NCBI RefSeq assembly: GCF_901709675.1
Contig: NC_051095.1
Span: 8,397,956 to 8,461,955, forward strand
Direction of reading: 5' to 3'
DNA: 64,000 nt
DNA from: Syngnathus acus
Taxonomy: Eukaryota; Chordata; Actinopteri; Syngnathiformes; Syngnathidae
Shown: piece after piece, positions 24,801 through 36,800 of the stretch
How the letters are laid out: every line of letters starts with the position of its first letter
How positions within the stretch are numbered: the stretch's first letter is position 1
The notes under the pieces: model-generated
What the model was told of the DNA's origin: nothing
Databases searched by the model: none
Seen by the model: only the letters and a program-made list of their open reading frames with translations
Position numbers and translations under genes: made by a program

Positions 24801-27800
24801 ACTTCAGGGCGCCACCATGCGGCATTACGTGGCGCAGACCAATCACAGTTGGCATGAGCAGGTAACCCCAGTTGAATTGGACCATTTGAACCAGAGCTAT
24901 GGATACAATAATTCCCCGCTAGACAGCAATCACCTATATTCTGAAATGTTTTCTTGATAAGTGTGTAGAAAGGCTATTTTTTATTTTAAAACTATTTTGT
25001 TCCAGTTGGTTGACTTTCTGGATGTCATTGATGACCCGATTTTGGGATACACTGCACCCGCTGTCATTACCGTCCTCCACACGCATCTGGCTACATGTGC
25101 AGTTGACTACAGGTAATCACTGTGACTTTTTCTTGGGCTCAAATACTCGATGGGTATCCGAATGTATCCCCATGATGAAAACTCTTTAGGAATTGTACAC
25201 TTGGACCTGCAGTTTAACACCAATCTCTGCTTAAATTCTTTCAACACTCTGTTCGCTAGGCCACTCTATTTGCCTCTACGGATGTTGCTCACAGCAGAGT
25301 CCTTCTCCCTGTCCAGTAATATCATTGTAGACACAGCCACCTTTCACCTCAGGTAAAACACGCCCTCTGTTGTCTGAACTTGGCATTGCCGTCCAAACTA
25401 GCTTTGAAGTTTTTTGTTGTTTTTTTCACCTCGCTTAGATTCATCTTGGATGACTCCGCCCTCTACCTCTCTGACAAATGTGATAGCGATGTAGTGGACC
25501 TGAGGAAGGGTGCGTCACACAATGTAGAACATTCACAGTGCATATGAAAAGTTTATTTTTTAAGCCTAATTGCAAGATGGAATTTCAAGAATCCCTCAAA
25601 ATTCAACACATCCCTCCCCATAGTCACCACATTGAAAGCATGCTTTTGAATCTGTTGCAGATGTGTTAAAAATAATGATAACATAAAAGAAATCGCATGC
25701 CCATGTACTTGGTGTTAGTTTTGTTTTGTTTTATGTGTTTGCACAAAAACAAAATATCTGACGTCCTAATGAGGAGTTGCGTGTAAAATTCACAAAATGT
25801 GGGAAAATGAAGTGCTGTGGATACTTTCTGGATATCCATATTGCCAGCCACAACATTAGGTGTACTTGGATCCAAACAAGAGAGCATTTTTGAAAATTAG
25901 CAACATCCTTTATTAAAGACCGTTGACATTGAAGCCAATATTTTATTTAGATTTTTTTCGTTTGTTTGTGTCACACAGACTATATTTGTGTTTTGGACAT
26001 GGACCTGCTAGAGCTTGCCATCACGACGTGGAAAGGCAGCGACACGGGCAAGCTGGTGAGCGCCTCTTAACTGCAGACATTTGTCCCCCCCCCCCCCACA
26101 TATCACATTATTCAGTGGTCTATTAACAGTAATTAAGTGGTTCTCATTTTCAAAAATGTGCTTATCTACGCATGGTGAATTCTAAAGTCTTCCTCCCCCA
26201 ATATCCACTCTTTTCCAGGCCCAACCTTTGTTTGAGCTGCGATGTTCCAACAATGTAGTTCATGTCCACGCGTGTGCCGATTCGTGCGCCGCCCTGGTCA
26301 ACATACTGCAGTACCTCGTCTCCCAGGGTGACCTGCATCCACCGCCCCGACACACCTCCCCTACGGAAATAGCCGGCCAGAAACTACCGGTAAGGCTCGG
26401 TTGTTTAGATGACAACAGAAGATCTGAAGGAAATTTATGAGATGTTTTTTTGTCTTTAGCTTTCTGAGAGCCCCGCGTCTGTGCTGCCATGCCCTGCTGC
26501 TGAAACCGCTGAGATTAACCAGTGTGATCTGACTGATGCCTTAATAGACACCGACAAGAGCCACCAAGAAGAGAGAATAGATCCAGGTTCTGCAGAAATA
26601 TTTGGATGTCACTTTTCAGCATACGAATGCCGATGGAACCCCGGAATTGTGTGTCTGTTGTTCAGGCTCGCCCTCCATGCCGAGAGGATCGCCCGTCTCC
26701 GTCTACTTGTTCCCTGGCGAGGGCTCCAGACATGATCTCTCTGTGCTGGAGGAGGAGGAGGAGCTCGACATTCAGGTCACCACGGCAACCGAGGCGCAGG
26801 CTGATATGATGGAAGACGAAAGTTCGGAGGGTTCCACTGACAACGATGACTTCTGCATCCTGGAGGCTCCTGGCATGGGCATTGCTGTGAGTCTCTGAGA
26901 CAATGATGTATTCAAATTTTACATATGACCTCAAATATGACCTATTATGACACATTTCCACAAAGCACTACAATTAGTTGTCACACACAAAAGCTTTGTC
27001 AAAAGTTGCCAAATTATGCCATTTTGTCACATTTCAAAAATCTCTAAATAAAAAAAGTAACAAAAACAAGACAAGTTTGCATGTACAGCACCATTCATAT
27101 ACATAGTGAATCCTGAGTGCTTTATAGATTCACAGCAGAGATGTCATTGGTGTCATCCTGTAGCCTAGAGACGGCGAACCCGTGGTGACGGTGTTGGTCG
27201 AGGGTCCCATCCACGTGAAGGACAGCCACTTCTCCAGGCCGCGAGGAAGCTCCGACCTGCTTCGCGCTCCCAGCCGCTTCCCCGTACCACAAAGCCGGGT
27301 GGTGCTGCGGGAGATCTCTGTGGTGTGGCATCTCTATGGCGGCAAAGACTTTGGTTCCAAGCTCTCGTCTATACACAGCCAGCATGGAAATAGGTAAGAT
27401 AGGTCGGTAGATAGTGTCGTGGAAATGTAATTTTTTCTATGAGTGAAACTCATCCAATCAATTGATGAGATAGTTGGTAGAATAGGCAATTCTAAAAATA
27501 TTCAACAGAAGATACCCTATTTAAATCATCAGATTAATTTTTATTACGATCCTTCTTTCACTAGGGGTCGATCCGTCTCGTCTGGTGCCCGAAGCTCGCC
27601 ATCTCGCTCCGCGGGTTCTTCTCGTCCCCAGAACTCGTGGCGGTGGGCTGGAGGTAGCGGCCGTCAGCATGGACTCCTCATGGAGATCCAACTCACCAAG
27701 GTGAGTATTGCACATCCAAATGTTTTATGGACCATTGTGGAGATTTGCCTGGGATACCATTAAATGTTAGTAAGGGAAATAATGTGTCAGTATGTGGCAA

Positions 27801-30800
27801 CGTAGTATCGGAATCAAGATGTGGATATAAATTCCAACTGCAGCACAAATGCATCCCCCCAAAAAGCTGTGATGTTGCAGAAAAGTATAAGCATAATACA
27901 CTATACCCACAAATGGATAAAAAATCCAATATTGGGATAGTTATACCTGAAATGTAAATTTTGCCTAAGTAACTTGACATGCAGTTCTCGTTTCCGGTTC
28001 CCAGGTGTCCTTCCAGCATGAGTCCTACCCGCTGCCGGTTGCCGGACAAGACGGTGAGACCTCTGCGTCCGTTGGGGTCAGTCCGGGAGGGGAGCAGCCC
28101 ATCTCCAGGCAGGTTTTCATCGTCCAGGAGCTCGAGGTTCGCGACCGCCTGGCTTCCTCGCAAATCAACAAATTCCTTTACCTCTACACGAGCGAGAGCA
28201 TGCCCCGAAGAGCCCATTCCAACATGGTGAGTTGCGAGAACATTTGTCATGCCCTCTCGAATGTCTCCACCAAGATGGCATCTCAATATTTTTTTCTTTA
28301 ACTTGGATTAGTTGACCATAAAGGCCCTGCAAGTTTGTCCCGAGTCTGGTCTTGGCGGTCCAGAGTGTTGCCTCCGAGTCAGCCTGCTGCCACTCAGACT
28401 TAACATTGACCAGGTAACGCAACAGGGAAGCTAGTTTCTGTCCAGACAGTTTCCCCAGTATTACATTTGGGGAAATGTTCATTTTAGCTTTAGGAAGCAA
28501 TGGAGTTCAAATCTGGTTTCTGTTTGTTTTTCTCACTGTTGAATTTTGATTGAGTTCTATATCATTACATTCGCTCAGATACCAGAAATGGCAAAACAGC
28601 ACATCATTTCTATGACATTAGCAGTGAATTCAAAGGCCACACTTTTGGTTCCACCTCTAATGATGGCAAATGTTGCGCTTTATTTTCTTTGTCCATCTGC
28701 TGTCCAGGATGCATTGTTCTTCTTGAAGGACTTTTTCAGCAATTTAGCTTGTTCTGTGAACCCCTACCACCCTGTGGATCCCGCATCTGAAGGTATACTC
28801 CATCCAGCGAGTGCACAAGACAAGTGTTTGTTGTCACAATAAATGGTGTCTTATGCTTGTGTTACTTGTCCTTCCAGTGAGAGCGGATGCCTCCCAGAAA
28901 GCGTCCGAAGAAGTGGAGACAGGCGGCGCTTTGGGATTGGATCTCACGTCTTCAGTAGAAACTACTCACAGCGAGCAGAGCTCCTCCTCAGTCGGCTCTA
29001 CCTCCTCCTCCGAGCAGCCGATCTACTTTCGGTATTGCCAAGCGCAGCTTTGATTTCAGCCTGAATTTGACCATTGTCATCGTAACGCTGCTTCTCGCTC
29101 GTCTGTCTCCCAGCGAGTTTCGTTTCACCTCCGAAGTGCCTATCTGGCTGGACTATCAGGGCAAACACGTGGTCATCGAACAGGTTCTTCCCATACACAG
29201 TTTCAATTTTTCAGCTGACCGTCCCAAGTATTGTATTAATTGTCACAGTAACCCTGCTCTGCTTTCACAGGGAACCTTTGCCGGGATTCTGATTGGTCTG
29301 GCTCAGTTGAATTGTTCCGAGCTGAAGCTGAAGAGGCTCTGCTGTCGACACGGGTATATTTTGATTGCTAACGTTTTTGTGAGACATAATTGGAATGGTC
29401 ATGCTGTTCAGTGACGTGTGTTTTTTTTTTTATATAAGAGTGAAAGCGGAAACCACTTTTTTGTTTGTGAATTGGGCTTTAATCAAGTTGTTTCAAGAAC
29501 ACATAAATGATTAGAATGTAAATATTTCCTATGGCCTCAATTACCGTGCCCTCTCTCATCCAGCCTGCTGGGTGTTGACAAAGTGATCCAGTACGCTGTC
29601 AGTGAATGGCTGGCGGACATCAGGAAGAATCAGCTGCCGGGCATTCTTGGAGGCGTCGGCCCCATGCACTCGGTTGTCCAGTTGTGTGAGTACACCTTTT
29701 CGGAATGAGATGTTTCCATCACATATTAAATTGTGTATATGTCATCTCGAGTGTATGAATTCATTGTTGACTTTTTCTTCAGTCCACGGGGTGAGAGATC
29801 TCTTCTGGCTGCCCATTGAGCAATACAGGAAAGACGGGCGGATTATCCGAGGTCTCCAGAGAGGGGCCGCCTCCTTTGGCACATCCACAGCGTCGGCGGC
29901 ATTGGAACTCAGCAACAGGCTGGTTCAGGCCATTCAGGTATTTTAGCAGCACATGCATCCCGGGTATACTTGGGACTGGTCACCAGCCAATCACAGGGCA
30001 CATTAAGGCTCAAGCTTCGACCTGGGAGGACCTCTCGACGGCAAGGCAGACGTGCTAATCACTCTTAACACAAACTGTCAACATTATAGTTTATCACAAG
30101 GCAAGTTAACCCCATGGGCAAACCACATATCACGGCCACAATTTCACATACGTTTCCACTGCCTGCGGGATCAATAAAATTCAGTCATTTGAAGTCTGCT
30201 GCCGCACGCTCCAATTTTGCAGGCCACCGCCGAAACGGTGTACGACATCCTGTCCCCGACGCCTCCCTTGAACCGCTACGCCGTCACAGAGGGACGGGCC
30301 CCTTCCAGTCGGCCGCGCCGCCCAGCCCAACCCGCTGACCTCCGAGAGGGCGTCGCCAAGGCGTATGACACTGTCAGAGAGGTGAGTAGGACAATTGGAC
30401 AGTTTACCATGATGTTACGCATGGCAAACGACTGAGCTTTTCCTTGATGGCACTATTAGTCACAAACATTTGAATGTCAGGGCAGACTGATTGAGACCTT
30501 TTTGGTTAAATCGGGCGGCGTAACCCCAACACAAGTTTTTGTTGTCATAGCAATTCAGTCGCTGACTTTTTATGCCACCCAGAAGCACACTGAGAACGAG
30601 TCGTTGCAAATATTTTGAAATTCGTCATTAGTAGTTTTGTTCTTATACAAACATATGCTTGATTCCCTCTCCAGGGAGTGATTGACACAGCTCAGACCCT
30701 TTGCGATGTAGCATCCCGTGGGCACGAACAGAAAGGTCTTCCCGGCGCGGTGGGCGGCGTCTTGCGGCAGATCCCGCCCACCGTGGTGCGCCCGCTCATA

Positions 30801-30911
30801 GTGGCCTCAGAAGCCACTTCTAATCTGCTTGGCGGCATGCGTAATCAGATCAAACCGGATGCAAGGAAGGAGGACTTCTTGAAGTGGCGCACAGAGGACT
30901 GCCAAGAGTGA
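15589..30911 (+). CDS. atg2a: autophagy-related protein 2A (bridge-type lipid transfer protein), 42 coding exons
   Basis: ATG2A moves lipids from the ER to the growing phagophore with WIPI4 and ATG9, and also acts on lipid droplets. Exons: 15589-15759, 16382-16544, 16898-17047, 17134-17236, 18343-18487, 19248-19454, 19599-19698, 19855-20019, 20139-20281, 20778-20856, 21243-21492, 21675-21816, 21899-21997, 22186-22341, 22418-22691, 22791-22863, 23023-23197, 23283-23425, 23602-23723, 23897-24057, 24141-24273, 24511-24695, 24781-24861, 25006-25112, 25260-25352, 25439-25509, 25979-26055, 26219-26389, 26460-26586, 26666-26886, 27164-27393, 27565-27700, 28005-28226, 28312-28413, 28708-28792, 28878-29031, 29114-29183, 29271-29353, 29564-29685, 29783-29937, 30223-30381, 30675-30911. 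All phases join: 6042 nt, 2013 aa (human about 1938). The N-terminus is the chorein-type domain. The LC3-interacting motif FCIL is at about residues 1418-1421 in an acidic context. The C-terminal ATG2 domain ends in LGGMRNQIKPDA, which favours ATG2A over ATG2B. One intron uses a GC donor. Confidence 0.96.
15805..15873. repeat. (GT)34 microsatellite in atg2a intron 1
   Basis: An uninterrupted GT run of about 69 bases begins about 45 bases after the exon 1 donor. Such alternating purine-pyrimidine DNA can adopt the Z form. Confidence 0.95.
17299..17336 (+). repeat. 38-bp copy of the rd3 start-codon region in atg2a intron 4
   Basis: Matches 13391-13428 at all but two positions. That segment overlaps the first coding bases of the minus-strand rd3-family gene. 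The copy is in the same orientation and has no coding role here. Confidence 0.7.
29960..30065 (-). repeat. diverged SINE-like fragment in atg2a intron 40
   Basis: Contains ccagccaatcacagggcac and ggcagacgtgctaat, which resemble the SINE at 32921-33286 in the same order and orientation. Heavily decayed; boundaries approximate. Confidence 0.4.
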
Positions 30912-31790
30912 CGGCCTTTGTGTGTGCGTGCCTGCGTGCGTGCGTGCGTGCGTACGTGTGTGTGAGATCAGTGAGTGAAAGCAGGGTTCAAATGTGAGTT
31001 TTTTTTGCATTTGTGACTAAAAACAAAACAAAACAAACAACCAAAAAAAAAACAACGCAATGACTAACACCTACTGTGACGCCTAATGTTGTGTATGTGG
31101 GTTACATTGGTTGACATATGCAGCAGGAACTGTGAGTTTCACCTCCCCTCAGTATTACGGCTCATGGTTACCTTCTCTTCACTGTTTGGTTTAGCGCGCA
31201 AACATATCGTCATATTGATCCTGCCCTTGGTTTTCTAGTTCAGTGGCATTTCAGACAGTCGCCCAGTTCCAAAGTGCACAGGAAAGAGATTTGGGAGACA
31301 AAACTCATGAGATACTACTATATGTCGCCTCCACATTTTGTTGTTATTCCGACATGTGCCATAAGTGAGCGGCATACTCTTGTTTTAATGACACAAGCTT
31401 GTGTTGCCTTGTTCAATTCTGCACCCTAGCAAACTGAAAAGCTCATCTTTAATTTGCCTGACTGAATGAACACTTGAAGCCTCTAAAATCTTGTTGCAAA
31501 CTTCATGAAAATGAAGTCAAATCGCTAATTGACTTGCTCAGTTGTGATGTCATCTTGTGGTTCTTCCACCTCCATCACACTTCCTTTTTCATAGATTTGG
31601 AGACAAAGGTTGGTTAGGATCTTTGTCTACACTCCTTTTTTTTTTTTAGTTTTTCCATCTTGTGTTTTTTATGATTCCATTTAATTAAGTATGTTTTATT
31701 AATTTTCAAACTGAACAATGATGGGATGTCAATGTAGACTGAGGATATGGAGTTTGTGGTTCTAAAAAAAAAATAAAATTTGCATTTTTA
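30912..31790 (+). other. atg2a: atg2a 3' untranslated region
   Basis: After the stop there is a GT/GC-rich stretch, then AT-rich DNA. AATAAA hexamers lie at 31772-31777 and 31990-31995; the first has an A-rich context and is the likelier signal. Confidence 0.55.
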
Positions 31791-32248
31791 TTTTTTGTTA
31801 TAGTGTACCTATGAGCGTGGGTGTGTGTGCATGGAGAACGTGTGACAGAGTGGGTATCGATGTGTGCACCTGATGCATGTCTGTGAGGGTGGTTAGCTTG
31901 TAATGAGAGTATGCTTGTAATTGCTATTTACTACGTATATCATTAGCAGTATGAATGACCTGTACAGTACAAAACAATGATATATAAAAAATAAAAACAA
32001 CTTGTTTAAATATGTTATATTCTCTCTCATCAATGTTCTGATGCCATACCTTTGAGGTGAAATTATTTTTTTTCCCAAATTTGTCGACAATATTTGAGAG
32101 AAATGCCTTGTGTGTGCAGGATGCTAAGTTCAGTCATTGAAACATGGGAAGACAAATAAGAACACACCCTGGCAGCCATAGACATCTATGAAACGTCTGG
32201 TCTCGTAAAAACCTAATTTAGACGTCTAAAATTGGTTACGGTATAGAC

Positions 32249-33704
32249 CAGGGTTTGGCAACCCAAAATGTTCAAAGAGCCATATTGGCCCAAAAATACA
32301 AAAAAACATACCTGTCTGGAGCCGCAAAAATCTAAAAGCCTTTTGTAATGCAACATAGACTGTCAATACATAAGTTGTATGCCTACTATTAAAATAATTT
32401 AAAGAAAAATAGTGGTGTCAATTTGATCATTTCTTCTTGTGGCCCATTAGGGTTCACGTACCTGGATAGCAGCGCTGTCTGTTCGATATCGGTCACGTCA
32501 CACGATTCATCCATCACAGGCAATTGAGAAAGCTGGAGCTGAATTGATGTCCTTGATTTGCTGATCGGTGATATTGTTTGTGCGGAGAGGCATGTCTTTA
32601 ATTTTCTGAATGATCTCGGTTTTGTTTTTGAAGTCCGAAAATAGGCACTTTGATATTTTAATGAATGAATCCTTCATGTACTCGGAGAATGGTTTTCCAC
32701 GTTTTATTATCTCCTGGGCTGCAACAAAACTTGCAGCAGTAGTAGAGTTTGGAGATGCAATCCACTTTTTGGAACTGTTTTTTTTCGGTCCTCAAATTTC
32801 TCCACCAGCACTGCAATTGCACCTTTCCTCTCAGTTGCAACTGGGTGATCGGCAACAAATTTAGCATGCTTTAGCTGAAAAGGTCGCTCCAAATTCCTTT
32901 TCTTGTCATTTGACAACTTCCATCCATCCATCCATTTTCTGAACCGCTTAGTCCCCACGGGGGTCGCGGGTGTGCTGGAGCCTATCCCAGCCGTCATTGG
33001 GCAGTAGGCGGGGGACACCCTGAACCGGTTGCCAGCCAATCGCAGGGCACACAGAGACAAACAACCATTTGCACTCGCACTCACACCTAGGGACAATTTG
33101 GAGTCTCCAATCGGCCTATCAAGCATGTTTTTGGGACGTGGGAGGAAACCGGAGTGCCCGGAGAAAACCCACGCGGGCCCGGGGAGAACATGCAAACTCC
33201 ACACAGGGAGGGCCGGAGGTGGAATCGAACCCGCACCCTCCGAACTGTGAGGCGGACGTGCTACCCAGCGCGCCACCGAGCCGCCTCATTTGACAACTTC
33301 TCATTGCAAATCAAATATGCAGGCAATGCTTCAGCATTGGCAATGAAAGGAAAGAGTTCAGTCCATTCTTTCTTAAAGCCTCTGCTCTTATCTTTCTCTT
33401 TTTGCCTTTTGAATCCATGGCCCATCACTCACACACCTGTTTGGTCACAACTCACCTGTGCTGTGTCGCAGGCTATGACGCAATTTTGCTATTTGGCGTC
33501 ATTCTTAAAATCGGTATTTTTAATATATTTACAACTTCATACATTTTTACAGCATAAGAATGGTTGAGTGATGATTACCATCTAAAAACCCAATTTAAAA
33601 GACCACCACCACCAACAACAACAAAAAACGTTTTCACGCATTTTTGCAAAAACTCCAGGGAGCCGCTAGGGGGTTGCTAAAGAGCTGCGGGTTGCCGATC
33701 CCTG
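32249..33704 (-). mobile_element. hAT transposon relic with 8-bp target duplication
   Basis: The left end CAGGGTTTGGCAACCC and right end GGGTTGCCGATCCCTG form inverted terminal repeats. They are flanked by gtatagac (32241-32248) and gtatggac (33705-33712), an 8-bp duplication with one mismatch. On the minus strand, fragments such as KLSNDKKRNLERPFQLKHAK and AIAVLVEKFEDRKKTVPK resemble hAT transposases of the ZBED5/SCAND3-related group. The frame is broken by stops and by a SINE. The target site is itself a piece of the TAGACGTCTA repeat. Confidence 0.88.
32921..33286 (-). mobile_element. tRNA-derived SINE nested in the hAT element
   Basis: On the minus strand the head carries an A-box-like TGGCGCGCTGG and a perfect B box GGTTCGATTCC. 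The tail is a short ATGG repeat, seen here as CCATCCATCC. A 14-bp target duplication catttgacaacttc flanks it (32907-32920 and 33287-33300). The family is a very common fish SINE; its exact name is not certain. Confidence 0.85.
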
Positions 33705-33839
33705 GTATGGACCTAAAATAGATGTCTAAATTAAAAACATGAAATATGATCATATTTCGAAATTTTAAAGTCTGAACCAGCAGTAAGTTGTATAAATAAT
33801 GTACAGAAGTTGTTTGGGTTTAACAAGCATATTGATCCG

Positions 33840-36800
33840 TACATGTGAATTGGTTATTTCTGTAACCTGATATAGACGTCTATTTTAGGTTATTTTATAG
33901 ACGTCTATATATATATAGACCTAAAATAGACGTCTATGTTACGTTATTTTAAGTTATTTTATAGACGTCTAAATTTCGTCTGTTTATAGACCTAAAATAG
34001 ATGACTAAATTAGGTTATTCTAAGTTATTTTATAGACGTCTGAATTATATTGTTTTATAGACCTAAAATGTCTAAATTAGGTTGTTTTATAGACCTAAAA
34101 TAGACGTATAACTTAGGTTGTTTTATAGACCTAAAATAGACGTATAACTTAGGTTGTTTTATAGACCTAAAATAGATGTATAACAGGTTGTTTTATAGAC
34201 CTAAATTAGACGTATAACTTAGGTTGTTTTATAGACCTAAAACAGACGTCTAAAATAGGTTGATTTATAGACCTAAAACAGACGTCTAAAATAGGTTGAT
34301 TTATAGACCTAAAACAGACGTCTAAAATAGGTTGATTTATAGACCAAAAACAGACGTCTAAAATAGGTTGATTTATAGACCAAAAATAGACGTCTAAAAT
34401 AGGTTGATTTATAGACCAAAAATAGACGTCTAAAATAGGTTGATTTATAGACATAAAATAGACGTCTAAAATAGGTTGATTTTTCGACCTAAAATAGACG
34501 TATAACTTAGGTTGTTTTATAGACCTAAAATAGACGTATAACAGGTTGTTTTATAGACCTAAATTAGACGTATAACTTAGGTTGTTTTATAGACCTAAAA
34601 CAGACGTCTAAAATAGGTTGATTTATAGACCTAAAACAGACGTCTAAAATAGGTTGATTTATAGACCTAAAACAGACGTCTAAAATAGGTTGATTTATAG
34701 ACCAAAAACAGACGTCTAAAATAGGTTGATTTATAGACCAAAAATAGACGTCTAAAATAGGTTGATTTATAGACCAAAAATAGACGTCTAAAATAGGTTG
34801 ATTTTTCGACCTAAAATAGACGTCTAAAATAGGTCGATTTTTCGACTTAAAATAGACGTCTAAAATAGGTTGATTTATAGACCTAAAATAGACGTCTAAA
34901 ATAGGTTGATTTTTAGACCAAAAATAAACGTCTAAAATAGGTTGATTTATAGACCTAAAAAAGACGTCTAAAATAGGTTGATTTCTAGACCTAAAATAGA
35001 CGTCTAAAATAGGTTGATTTTTTGACCTAAAATAGACGTCTAAAATAGGTTGATTTTTCGACCAAAAATAGACGTCTAAAATAGGTTGCTTTATAGACCT
35101 AAAGTAGACGTCTAAAATAGGTTGATTTATAGACCAAAAACAGACGTCTAAGATAGGTTGATTTATAGACCAAAAATAGACGTCTAAAATAGGTTGATTT
35201 TTAGACCAAAAATAAACGTCTAAAATAGGTTGATTTATAGACCTAAAACAGACGTCTAAAATAGGTTGATTTATAGACCTAAAACAGACGTCTAAAATAG
35301 GTTGATTTATAGACCAAAAACAGACGTCTAAAATAGGTTGATTTATAGACCAAAAATAGACGTCTAAAATAGGTTGATTTATAGACCAAAAATAGACGTC
35401 TAAAATAGGTTGATTTATAGACATAAAATAGACGTCTAAAATAGGTTGATTTTTCGACCTAAAATAGACGTATAACTTAGGTTGTTTTATAGACCTAAAA
35501 TAGACGTATAACAGGTTGTTTTATAGACCTAAATTAGACGTATAACTTAGGTTGTTTTATAGACCTAAAACAGACGTCTAAAATAGGTTGATTTATAGAC
35601 CTAAAACAGACGTCTAAAATAGGTTGATTTATAGACCTAAAACAGACGTCTAAAATAGGTTGATTTATAGACCAAAAACAGATGTCTAAAATAGGTTGAT
35701 TTATAGACCAAAAATAGACGTCTAAAATAGGTTGATTTATAGACCAAAAATAGACGTCTAAAATAGGTTGATTTTTCGACCTAAAATAGACGTCTAAAAT
35801 AGGTCGATTTTTCGACTTAAAATAGACGTCTAAAATAGGTTGATTTATAGACCTAAAATAGACGTCTAAAATAGGTTGATTTTTAGACCAAAAATAAACG
35901 TCTAAAATAGGTTGATTTATAGACCTAAAAAAGACGTCTAAAATAGGTTGATTTCTAGACCTAAAATAGACGTCTAAAATAGGTTGATTTTTTGACCTAA
36001 AATAGACGTCTAAAATAGGTTGATTTTTCGACCAAAAATAGACGTCTAAAATAGGTTGCTTTATAGACCTAAAGTAGACGTCTAAAATAGGTTGATTTAT
36101 AGACCAAAAACAGACGTCTAAGATAGGTTGATTTATAGACCAAAAATAGACGTCTAAAATAGGTTGATTTATAGACCAAAAATAGACGTCTAAAATAGGT
36201 TGATTTATAGACATAAAATAGACGTCTAAAATAGGTTGATTTTTCGACCTAAAATAGACGTATAACTTAGGTTGTTTTATAGACCTAAAATAGACGTATA
36301 ACAGGTTGTTTTATAGACCTAAATTAGACGTATAACTTAGGTTGTTTTATAGACCTAAATTAGACGTATAACTTAGGTTGTTTTATAGACCTAAAACAGA
36401 CGTCTAAAATAGGTTGATTTATAGACCTAAAACAGACGTCTAAAATAGGTTGATTTATAGACCAAAAACAGACGTCTAAAATAGGTTGATTTATAGACCA
36501 AAAATAGACGTCTAAAATAGGTTGATTTATAGACCAAAAATAGACGTCTAAAATAGGTTGATTTTTCGACCTAAAATAGACGTCTAAAATAGGTCGATTT
36601 ATCGACCTAAAATAGACGTCTAAAATAGGTTGATTTTTAGACCAAAAATAAACGTCTAAAATAGGTTGATTTATAGACCTAAAAAAGACGTCTAAAATAG
36701 GTTGATTTCTAGACCTAAAATAGACGTCTAAAATAGGTTGATTTTTTGACCTAAAATAGACGTCTAAAATAGGTTGATTTTTCGACCAAAAATAGACGTC

